This document shows positions 6,328-12,941 of a stretch of 14,029 bases of DNA, piece by piece; within the stretch, counting starts at the first letter, position 1, and each line of letters begins with the position of its first letter. Both the position numbers and the translations under genes were made by a program. Origin of the DNA: JANWXR01 sp033577755. Lineage in GTDB: Bacteria > Chloroflexota > Anaerolineae > Anaerolineales > UBA6663. Under the pieces are notes generated by a model that made no database searches, was not told the DNA's origin, and saw only the letters and a program-made list of their open reading frames with translations. The stretch is taken from assembly GCA_033577755.1 (NCBI GenBank), contig JAVQXV010000079.1:1-14029 (forward strand), given 5' to 3'.

Positions 6328-7998
6328 TTGCATCGTAATCGCCAAACTCTCTTATTCGTGTTCGTGCTGCTGGCGGTCACCGGCATCGGTGTGCTGGTGA
6401 CGGCACAGGGCCTAGGCAACCCGCTGGATTTCTTCAACACGCGCGAGGGCTTCCTGATACTGGTGACGCTCGGTGTCATCGTCGCCTTTGGTGCGCTGGT
6501 CGTGCTCGGCCTGATCTTCGCCGGCATCGTCAACTTCATCGCCGCCGCGCTGGCGGAGGAGAAGGCGATGGAAGCGGCGCGCGGCAACCCCGCACTCCGA
6601 CCCAACCCAACGGCGACCGCAAAGGCTGCTGCAAAAGAAACCGAAGGCCCAACACCGCCGCCCGGCGTGCCGTTGTATGACCAACGCCAGTTGATCATCT
6701 TCTACACCGTGCTGGCGCTGGGCGTGTTCGGATTTCTGACAGCGCGGGCGCTGGCTGCCGGCGCACCGCCCGGTTATCCCCTCGACCGCCTGCCCGACTT
6801 GAATAGCGTGGTGCTGAGCGTCGCCGGCTTCGACCTGACCGTAGGTCTCGGCCTTGCCCTGATCCTGGGTGTGACGCTCGGCGCGGTCATCGTCACCGGC
6901 ATCGTGCTGGCGTTGACCACGGCGCGTTTAGGTAAGGCCTCGCAGATTGTCGAAAGCAAGGTCAAGGCGTCCGAGGAACCTGCGAAGAAGGCTGCCGGCC
7001 CGGCGGCGCGACCAGCGCCGACAGAGAAGTCGCCCGCGCCCGCCGTGCCTCTCACCGACGATCGGTCCCTCGCCATCTTTTACATCGTCCTGGCCGTAGG
7101 CGTGCTCGCCTTCCTGCTGCTGCGCTGGCTGGCCTCGGGCAGCGCGCTTGGCTACATCCCGGCCTTAAACTCCGAGTTGATGCGGCTGCCCGGCGAGCCA
7201 ATCCCCGGCTGGCCGGAGTTCCTGCCCGGCCCCGGCCGCCCGCTCACCGAATTGCACGCCTTTGCGCTGCTTCTGCCGGTCATCATCGTGGCCGTCATCG
7301 CCGCCGGCATCGGCCTGGCGCGGCTGGTTGCCCAATACAGCGCGGCGGAAAAAGCACTGGCGAACGCTGCGCCCGCCTGGCCTGCGCCGCAGCTCGCCGC
7401 GCTCGAACCGCGCATCAAGCAGACGCTGGCGACCGCCATCCCCAAACGCCTGACCCTAATAGACCGACTCATCCTCGTATTGTTCGGAGCGGTTGTCGTG
7501 GGTGTGTTGGCGTGGGTGCTGCCCGGAATCTTCGCCGTCGTTTCGGTAGACCGGGCGGTGGAGGCGACGCGCATCGCCGCGCTGTGGACGCCTACACCGC
7601 AGCCCGGCCCGACCCCCACGCCCGGCCCCGGCCCGGATGAGCTGTTCGCGCAGTTGCCGCCCGGCAATGTTGCCTCCGGCGAAGCGCTGGCGGTGAGTCA
7701 GGGCTGCACGGCCTGCCACATCGCCGCCCAGCCCGGCGCGTCGCTCATCGGCCCGGCCTGGCTGGCGGCGCAATCCACCGACGGCAAGGGCATCGCCGAC
7801 CACGCGACCGAACGATTCACGCTTGCGGCCTACACCGGCCGTGCCACCAATCCGCAGGCCTACCTGTACGAGTCCATCGTCAATCCGAACATCTACGTTG
7901 TGCCACCCTTCGCTCCCAACATCATGCCGGCCACCTACTCGGCGCTCGAGCCGCAGCAACTGGCCGATCTGGTTGCGTACCTCTCGCAGCTGCGCTGA
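6328..7998 (+). CDS. Repeat-built membrane protein with C-terminal cytochrome c
   Basis: The 556-residue protein appears to contain three related membrane modules (about residues 3-85, 114-220 and 240-370). Each begins with an R-Q/S-x-L-x-x-F-x-x-V-L-A-like helix, has a loop to a second helix, and continues as a charged amphipathic stretch (AEEKAME, KASQIVESK, AAEKALANA). The second and third are clearest: V114-P-L-Y-D-Q-R to L158-N-S against V240-P-L-T-D-D-R to L280-N-S. A seventh helix (about 382-405) and a TPTPQPGPTPTPGPGP linker lead to a class I cytochrome c domain with C460-T-A-C463-H464 for covalent heme and Met533 (NIMP) as probable axial ligand. With the N-terminus inside, seven helices place the heme outside, as expected. 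It probably carries electrons in respiration, perhaps to an oxidase whose heme A the upstream genes make. I do not recognise the repeated module. The TTG start is set by GAGGAGG at 6315-6321. Confidence 0.85.
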   Translation: MHRNRQTLLFVFVLLAVTGIGVLVTAQGLGNPLDFFNTREGFLILVTLGVIVAFGALVVLGLIFAGIVNFIAAALAEEKAMEAARGNPALRPNPTATAKAAAKETEGPTPPPGVPLYDQRQLIIFYTVLALGVFGFLTARALAAGAPPGYPLDRLPDLNSVVLSVAGFDLTVGLGLALILGVTLGAVIVTGIVLALTTARLGKASQIVESKVKASEEPAKKAAGPAARPAPTEKSPAPAVPLTDDRSLAIFYIVLAVGVLAFLLLRWLASGSALGYIPALNSELMRLPGEPIPGWPEFLPGPGRPLTELHAFALLLPVIIVAVIAAGIGLARLVAQYSAAEKALANAAPAWPAPQLAALEPRIKQTLATAIPKRLTLIDRLILVLFGAVVVGVLAWVLPGIFAVVSVDRAVEATRIAALWTPTPQPGPTPTPGPGPDELFAQLPPGNVASGEALAVSQGCTACHIAAQPGASLIGPAWLAAQSTDGKGIADHATERFTLAAYTGRATNPQAYLYESIVNPNIYVVPPFAPNIMPATYSALEPQQLADLVAYLSQLR

Positions 7999-8024
7999 AC
8001 GTCGAACCCGGCCTGCTTCATTCG

Positions 8025-8061
8025 AGCGACGCGACCCTCAAGGTGCGTCGCTTCTTTTTTG
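8025..8061 (+). terminator. Rho-independent terminator of the respiratory block
   Basis: AGCGACGC (8025-8032) pairs with GCGTCGCT (8045-8052), with an inner ACC/GGT extension around CTCAA and a single bulged G. It is followed by a T-rich tract TTCTTTTTT (8052-8060). It lies 27 bases past the cytochrome c stop. It overlaps the last codons of the convergent - strand gene, whose C-terminal KRSDAP is encoded by the same bases. On the - strand there is no T-run after the stem, so it should act mainly on + strand transcripts. Confidence 0.75.
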
Positions 8062-11000
8062 TTCCGCCGCCCACTGCGCCAGTGCGATGACGGCGAGGGT
8101 GCGCGCAGGCGGCTGCGTCCACCACAAGTGGTCGAACAGGCCGGTGACGACTATCGCTACAAGCGCCGCCGTCCAGAGCGCGCTGCCGATGGTCAACGCG
8201 CGGCGGCTGCGCCACACCTGCGCCACAACGACGCCGAACAGCGCCAGCATCGCCGCGCCGCCCGGCACGCCCGTCTCCGCCAAAACCAACAGCGGGACGC
8301 TGTGCACCGGCTGGAACGGGTAGGCTTCGCCCGTGTGGCGCGCCGCCCACTGCACGAAGCCGCCCGCGCCCACGCCCGTGAGCGGCGCAGCCTGCCACGC
8401 CTGTAAACTGTAGCCAACCAGCAACGCGCGCTCCAGAGACGAGGCCGCCTCCAGCCGGTTGGCCGGCTCGACCACGTTGACGCGGCTAAGCAGGTACGGC
8501 GCAAGGGGCAGCAGGGCGAGGCCGCCGGCAACGGCGCTCACCGCCAGCGCAATCCGCAAGCGAGCACGCACAGTGCGCGGCGTCAACCACCACGCAGCAG
8601 CCGCGAGGGCCAGCGCACCGAGCCACGCCGCGCGTGAGAACGTCAGCGCCACAGCCGGCGCGCCCAGCACGAGCACGCTCAACCAGCGTCGTTCGCCGGT
8701 CGTAAGCCAGCGTTCGAGGGCCGCCGTCGAATAGACCAGAAGGAACGCGCCCAGAACGTTCGGATGCGAGAGCGTGCCATAGGCGCGCAGCCAGCGCTCG
8801 CCCGCCGCATTGAGCACCACGCTCGCGCCGGCGGTCTGCGCGTCGAACGCGCCCGGCCACCTCAGGCCCAGCTCGCGCGGGATGACGGAGCTTTGCGTGA
8901 TGATTTGAGCCAACGCCGCCGCGACCTGCGCAACCACAACCGCGCCGAAGATGTAGCCAAGCCGGCGTGCACCCGGCGGGTCGTTGAGCCACAGCACATA
9001 CAGGCCGGCGAGCAGGCTCAGGTGCAGGACGAACGCGAGAGTCAGCCCCGCATCCTCCGAGCGCCATACCGAGAGCGCGCTTGCAACGATGACGGCCAGT
9101 CCCGCCCACAGCACCGGGCGCGGCCCAAGTGTCAGCCGCTCGCCGCGCGCGCCGACGGAGCCGGCGTTGGAGAAGCGCGTTGCGCTTCTCTCACGGCAGG
9201 CTTTGCCTGCCGCGCGCTCCAGCAACCACACGCCGAGGGTGAGCGTCAGCACCACATCGCTCGCAAAGACCAGCACGCTCCGGTAGCCGAAGTAGATGTG
9301 AGGCAGATCGTCCGCGCCGACGCGCGCAACGTGCACCCACCACAGTGAGAGCAGGACAACGGTCAGCGTGAGCAGCCCGCGCCGCGCGTCGGTCAGCACC
9401 TCGAGGATTGCCCCGCGTGTGATTCGCAAGCGCTGCGGCCAGGCCAGCGCGAACGCTGCGAGCAATAGCGCGGCCAAAGGTGTGCTGCCCCACCACCGTG
9501 CTGCCCACACATTCTCCGGCGGCGGCGTCACGGGCCGCGGCCGCACCTCCGCGCGCTCCCACGCCTTCACCGCGCCCACATCGAAGCGATATTTCCAGCC
9601 GGTCGCGCCCAGCACCGGCTCGTAAGCGAGATGATTGGAGAAGACCCAGCGCAGGCCGTAACGCTGCGGCTCGCGCAGGAACGGCGCAACGGCCCAGACG
9701 CCCTGCGGACTCCACAGCGCGCCGTCGAGCGCGCCCAGGCCACTGGCGCGCAGCTCAGGCAGCGGGCGCGCCGTGTGATACGTCCCATCCGGCGTGCCGT
9801 TGCGCGTGAGCGTTGCCAGCTTCGCCAGCTGGTCGCCGAAGCCGAGCGTGAGGTAACGATACGGCTGCTGCGCCGGCTCGTTGAGGAAGCGGACGAGAGG
9901 CGCAAGGTCGAGCGCAGGCGGCTGCGCGCGAACAAGCACCGAATGAAAACCGGCCAGATAGCCGGACGCCGCCAGCACGCCAACGGCTAACAGCGCTGCA
10001 ACGCTCCCGAAGCGCCGTAGCAGGAACAGCAACGTCGCGCCGGCGGGCGGCAGCAGCACAACGCTCGCCCACAATCCGAAGCGGTCATACGTCAGCCATT
10101 CCCAGGCCGCGCCGAACAGCCAGCGCGGCAACGGCGTGGTTCCGCCGAGGCTCAGCACAAAGAGCGCCAGCCATGCGAGGGTCAGCAACCGCAGCCGCCG
10201 GACGCGCCACGCCAGCCGGAGCGCCGCGGGGATGAACAACAGCATCGGCCCATGCAACGGCCAGAAGAACACGAGCGCGGCCTGCGGCCGAGTCAGAAAG
10301 TTGTAGCGGCTGGCGTGGTCAATGGGCGTCTGCAAACTCTGCCCGCGGCTCCATTCCAGGAACGGCCAGAGCACGAGGGCGACGGCGAGGGCGGAGAGCA
10401 TAGCCCAGATGACAAGACGTATTGCGTATTGCGTGTTGCGTGCTGCGTATTGCGTATTGCGTATTGCGTGACACGTGACTCTTGGCCCGTGACACTTGAC
10501 ACCCACAACCGCCAAAGCTCCAAACGGCGCGAACAGGAAGGCGGCGTGATGAAGCGCACCGGCCAGCGCCGCTAGCGCCAGCGCCTGCAACAGGTCGAGC
10601 CGTCGCCCAATTTGTAAGAAGGCAGCGCCACGCGCCAGCGCCAGCAGCAACGCCGTCGTCGCCGCCAACGTAGGCAATTGCCCGAAGGCCCAGCCCGAAA
10701 GCGCCGACGCCGGCAGAAACACCGCCAGCACCATCGCCCAATCCGCAGCCCGTGGCCCGACAAAGACGCGCGCGAACTCGCGCACTGCCAGCGGGAAGGC
10801 GCACAGCACGGCCAGCAGCACAACGACGTACGCAGCCTCCAGGCCCAGCCAGCGGAACGCGCCGAGGTAAATCTCCGGCTCCGGCGCGAACGCCGCGATG
10901 ACGGTGCTGAACGGCCAAGACAGCAGCGCAATCAGTTGATGAACAAGCGGCGGGTACGAGGCGACCGAGAAGCCCAGATACCAGCGAGGCTCCCACAGCG

Positions 11001-11157
11001 TCCACCAGTCCTGCCGATAATGGTCGGCGAAGAAGATGTGGGTGTAGGCGTCGTACGAAGCGCGCTGCACGCGCCACAGCACGAACGGCAAATTGAACAG
11101 CAGGGCAAAGATGGGCGCAACACGCGGCCGGAGAAGACGCAACCGTAACGCCTTCAT
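8038..11157 (-). CDS. Polytopic GT-C-like / O-antigen ligase-like fusion
   Basis: The 1039-residue product starts at the ATG at 11157, overlapping the glycosyltransferase stop (ATGA). The N-terminal half has about ten membrane helices, with an early D36-A-Y-T-H40...D45-H46 loop and S67-Y-P-P70, as in GT-C or PTPS-related (PF10131-like) membrane glycosyltransferases. A soluble, probably extracytoplasmic stretch spans about 410-545. The C-terminal half is O-antigen ligase/polymerase-like (PF04932 type): S797-H-P-N800, F840-S-R842, GVGAGGF, then P950-V-H952-S and L959-A-E961-T-G. Ligases move a lipid-linked glycan to its acceptor outside the membrane. Two repeat elements lie in frame: a 7-bp tandem repeat (residues about 230-247) and a double palindrome (about 649-663). 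The open frame extends upstream to 11880, but that part is antisense to the glycosyltransferase and is not coding. Substrate is unknown. Confidence 0.85.
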   Translation of the reverse strand: MKALRLRLLRPRVAPIFALLFNLPFVLWRVQRASYDAYTHIFFADHYRQDWWTLWEPRWYLGFSVASYPPLVHQLIALLSWPFSTVIAAFAPEPEIYLGAFRWLGLEAAYVVVLLAVLCAFPLAVREFARVFVGPRAADWAMVLAVFLPASALSGWAFGQLPTLAATTALLLALARGAAFLQIGRRLDLLQALALAALAGALHHAAFLFAPFGALAVVGVKCHGPRVTCHAIRNTQYAARNTQYAIRLVIWAMLSALAVALVLWPFLEWSRGQSLQTPIDHASRYNFLTRPQAALVFFWPLHGPMLLFIPAALRLAWRVRRLRLLTLAWLALFVLSLGGTTPLPRWLFGAAWEWLTYDRFGLWASVVLLPPAGATLLFLLRRFGSVAALLAVGVLAASGYLAGFHSVLVRAQPPALDLAPLVRFLNEPAQQPYRYLTLGFGDQLAKLATLTRNGTPDGTYHTARPLPELRASGLGALDGALWSPQGVWAVAPFLREPQRYGLRWVFSNHLAYEPVLGATGWKYRFDVGAVKAWERAEVRPRPVTPPPENVWAARWWGSTPLAALLLAAFALAWPQRLRITRGAILEVLTDARRGLLTLTVVLLSLWWVHVARVGADDLPHIYFGYRSVLVFASDVVLTLTLGVWLLERAAGKACRERSATRFSNAGSVGARGERLTLGPRPVLWAGLAVIVASALSVWRSEDAGLTLAFVLHLSLLAGLYVLWLNDPPGARRLGYIFGAVVVAQVAAALAQIITQSSVIPRELGLRWPGAFDAQTAGASVVLNAAGERWLRAYGTLSHPNVLGAFLLVYSTAALERWLTTGERRWLSVLVLGAPAVALTFSRAAWLGALALAAAAWWLTPRTVRARLRIALAVSAVAGGLALLPLAPYLLSRVNVVEPANRLEAASSLERALLVGYSLQAWQAAPLTGVGAGGFVQWAARHTGEAYPFQPVHSVPLLVLAETGVPGGAAMLALFGVVVAQVWRSRRALTIGSALWTAALVAIVVTGLFDHLWWTQPPARTLAVIALAQWAAEQKRSDAP
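9170..9212. repeat. Pair of perfect palindromes inside the ligase-like gene
   Basis: GAGAAGCGC (9170-9178), GTT, GCGCTTCTC (9182-9190) is a 9-bp stem. Three bases later CGGCAGGC (9194-9201), TTT, GCCTGCCG (9205-9212) is an 8-bp stem. They are read in frame as the Arg-rich polar peptide KACRERSATRFSN between two membrane segments of the - strand protein. The pair resembles a dispersed palindromic (REP/RPE-like) element that landed in a tolerant loop. Confidence 0.7.
10420..10500. repeat. 7-bp tandem repeat plus GTGACAC repeat inside a CDS
   Basis: From 10420 to 10468 there are seven 7-base units: TATTGCG twice, TGTTGCG, TGCTGCG, then TATTGCG three times. GTGACACGTGAC (10468-10479) and GTGACACTTGAC (10489-10500) follow. 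On the - strand the units are read as the 7-residue peptide period R-N-T-Q-Y-A-A/I, because three 7-base units make seven codons. The peptide is polar and sits between hydrophobic helices of the membrane protein, consistent with an inserted low-complexity element kept in frame. Confidence 0.85.
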
Positions 11158-12305
11158 GCGCGGGTCAGGCCGGTGAGCAGCTCCGCGTAGCGCGCGCAGG
11201 TGTGGGCGAGGGTGGCGCCGCTCAACGCGCGCAAATTGTGCTGAGCGAGGGCGGCCTGCTGCGCCGGGTCGGTCAGCAGCGCGCGGAGCGCCTCGGCCAG
11301 TGCGGCGGGGTCGCCGGGCGGGGTGAAGATGACGCGCAGGCCCGCTTCTTCGGCGACGGCGCGCGTATCCGGCAAATCGCTGATGATGACGGGCCGGCCC
11401 ACCGCCGCCGCTCGGTACATCACCGACGATGCGCCCGCAGTCGCCAGATACGGCAGCGCCACCACGCGCGCCCGCGCGAACAGCAACGTCAGCGCCGCCT
11501 CCGGCTGCGCGCCCAGCCAGTGCAGACCGGGCTGACCGTTGCGCGAGGCGCGCAGTGCCGCCGTGTAGCCGGGGTAGCGCGGATGGTCGCCGCCGGCGAT
11601 GGTCAATGTGGCGGCGGGCAGCGCACGGCGCACGGCCTCGAAGGCCTCCAGCAGGACGGGCAGGCCGCGATGCGGCGCGTGACTGGTGAAGCAGAGCGTC
11701 TCCAACGGCGGCGCATTGTCGGGCCGGGGCAGCGGCGCGACCGGCGTAAACGCGCCGTGCAGCAGGTGATGAACGTTGCGCGCGCCGTAGCTTTTGCGCA
11801 GCACCTCGGCGTAGCGTTGCAGCGTGACGACCACCGCTTCTGCCTGCAAGAGCGCGCGCGTCGCCAGGCGTGCGCCCCAATGCGTGAACGCGCCGTTGGG
11901 CGCGCCCAGGCCGGTGAGCGGCGCCGCCTCCACCAGCTCGTGCAGCGTGACGAGCGCAGGCACGCGCAGCCGGCGCGCCAGCGCCGGGACGAGCAGGCCG
12001 AGGAAGTTCGCCGGCCGCGTCCGCCCGAACATCGTCAGCCCGGCGTTGAACCAGAGCGCGTCGGGGCGCTCGGCGGCGAGGGCGCGCAGCAGGCGCAGCG
12101 CCGAGGCCGGGTCATCGCGCCGCCAGACGCGCTTCACTGTCACCGGGCCGTCGAGCGCTGTTGCTTCCGCCGCCGGGGCGCGCTCGGCCAGCACGGTGAT
12201 GGAGGCGAAGCGGCCCGTAGCCGCCAGGCCGCGCGTGACGTGCCAGCCGTACTGCCCCACGCCGGAGAGCGCGGGCGGGAAGGGCGAGATGATGCTTAGC
12301 TTCAT
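11154..12305 (-). CDS. GT4-type glycosyltransferase (GT-B fold)
   Basis: The product has 383 residues from the ATG at 12305 (MKLSIISPFPP), or 387 from the ATG at 12317; the shorter form matches the usual GT4 opening, although the longer has a GGGCAGGG stretch upstream. The N-terminal Rossmann-like half opens with S7-P-F-P-P...S14-G-V-G-Q, the usual acceptor-side glycine loop. The second half begins near residue 200 (LCFTSHAPHRGLPVLLEAF), has TIAGGDHP, and ends with VGRPVIISDLPDTRAVAEEAGL and the GDPAALAEALRALL tail typical of the donor-binding domain. It is cytoplasmic or membrane-associated and transfers a sugar from a nucleotide donor. The usual EX7E pair is replaced by A290 and R298. Its stop overlaps the start of the ligase-like gene, pointing to joint expression in glycan synthesis. 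Donor and acceptor are unknown. Confidence 0.85.
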   Translation of the reverse strand: MKLSIISPFPPALSGVGQYGWHVTRGLAATGRFASITVLAERAPAAEATALDGPVTVKRVWRRDDPASALRLLRALAAERPDALWFNAGLTMFGRTRPANFLGLLVPALARRLRVPALVTLHELVEAAPLTGLGAPNGAFTHWGARLATRALLQAEAVVVTLQRYAEVLRKSYGARNVHHLLHGAFTPVAPLPRPDNAPPLETLCFTSHAPHRGLPVLLEAFEAVRRALPAATLTIAGGDHPRYPGYTAALRASRNGQPGLHWLGAQPEAALTLLFARARVVALPYLATAGASSVMYRAAAVGRPVIISDLPDTRAVAEEAGLRVIFTPPGDPAALAEALRALLTDPAQQAALAQHNLRALSGATLAHTCARYAELLTGLTRA

Positions 12306-12327
12306 GCGCCCCGGCATTGTACCCTGC

Positions 12328-12393
12328 CCGCCCGGACAAAGTCGGTGCGCCGCCGGGCGGAGTCTCGTAGTATGATATGTTCAGCTTGTACAA
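12328..12393. promoter_or_regulatory. Divergent intergenic region with palindromes and weak -10
   Basis: Between the - strand glycosyltransferase and the + strand antitoxin gene lie a hairpin (CCGCCCGG at 12328-12335 with CCGGGCGG at 12353-12360), a TATGAT hexamer at 12371-12376 that could be a + strand -10 box, and a perfect palindrome TTGTACAA at 12386-12393. The palindrome lies just after the presumed start of transcription, where an autoregulating antitoxin might bind. No good -35 was seen at 17-base spacing, so the promoter call is weak. Confidence 0.3.
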
Positions 12394-12423
12394 ATGCCTA
12401 CGATGTCCCTTGAAGGAGGCGCT

Positions 12424-12666
12424 ATGTTTGCCACAAGACTCAAGGGCCGGGTGACGGCCGATCGCCAATTGATTGTGACCATGCCGGAAGAGATTGCGCC
12501 GGGCGTCGTGGAAGTGATCGTGCTTCATAACCGGCCCAACCGGACGCTGCGGCGGAGAGCAAAGGGCCGGGCTGCACACCCCGCCTTCGGACTTTGGGCA
12601 GACCGCAAAGATATTACTGACTCCGCCGGCTACGCCGCCCTGCTAAGACAGCAACTCCAAAGATGA
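12424..12666 (+). CDS. VapB-like antitoxin
   Basis: This 80-residue protein starts at ATG 12424, four bases after a strong AAGGAGG (12413-12419); an in-frame ATG at 12394 has no such site. It begins MFATRLKGRVTADRQLIV, a short beta-rich start as in VapB-type DNA-binding antitoxins, and ends HPAFGLWADRKDITDS...LLRQQLQR, a tail common on VapB partners of PIN-domain toxins. It would repress its own operon and block a VapC-like toxin. The next ORF starts inside its stop codon (ATGA), but that is another antitoxin-like gene rather than a PIN toxin, so the partner is missing or elsewhere. The family call rests on these motifs. Confidence 0.65.
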   Translation: MFATRLKGRVTADRQLIVTMPEEIAPGVVEVIVLHNRPNRTLRRRAKGRAAHPAFGLWADRKDITDSAGYAALLRQQLQR

Positions 12667-12920
12667 GCGAATTCCTCGAAGTAACACTTGACGAGCAGGG
12701 GCGCATTACCATTCCCGAACGGCTCCGGGCGCGGTAGGGCCTGTTGCCCGGAATGACCATTTTGCTTGAAGCGGAAGAGGAAGTGCTTCGTTTACATCCC
12801 GGCGAAAGAACGGCGCGCTTCATCGAGAAAGACGGAATCCTGGTCGCGACCGGCGAACTGGAGGCCGATCCCACAGACCTGATTTCGCGGCTGCGCAAAC
12901 ACGAAGTCATCACACCCTAG
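12663..12920 (+). pseudogene. AbrB/MazE-like antitoxin interrupted by amber codon
   Basis: The frame opens at ATG 12663, overlapping the previous stop, with MSEFLEVTLDEQGRITIPERLRAR, the classic swapped-hairpin AbrB/SpoVT/MazE start. It then meets TAG at 12735-12737 (codon 25). The same frame continues GLLPGMTILLEAEEEVLRLHP and a plausible tail ending RLRKHEVITP, stopping at TAG 12918-12920 (85 codons including the amber). In this family the interrupted site usually holds a sense codon between RxxLG-like residues, so a single base change is the simplest explanation. No frameshift is needed. No toxin gene follows; the aminotransferase begins 22 bases later. A sequencing error or amber read-through cannot be excluded. 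Confidence 0.75.
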
Positions 12921-12941
12921 CAACCCCACAAGGACCCACTC

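Noticed and set aside
5310..6698. A 462-codon - strand frame across the YtkA-like and cytochrome c genes
   Set aside because: It spans three + strand genes and the gap between them, is Arg/Ala-rich, and shows no motif or ribosome site.
10420..10500. CRISPR-like array
   Set aside because: Units are 7 bases with no spacers; it is a simple tandem repeat inside a coding gene.
11158..11880. N-terminal extension of the ligase-like gene to 1280 residues
   Set aside because: The extra 241 codons are in another frame of the glycosyltransferase gene and look random; the ATG at 11157 overlaps the upstream stop as in coupled genes.
11202..12299. A 365-codon + strand frame opposite the glycosyltransferase
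   Set aside because: Arg/Gln/Gly-rich shadow without motifs, while the - strand shows a full GT-B protein.
12735..12737. Pyrrolysine or programmed amber read-through in the AbrB-like frame
   Set aside because: No downstream stem or family precedent was seen, and other genes in the window do not show in-frame TAG; a point mutation is simpler.
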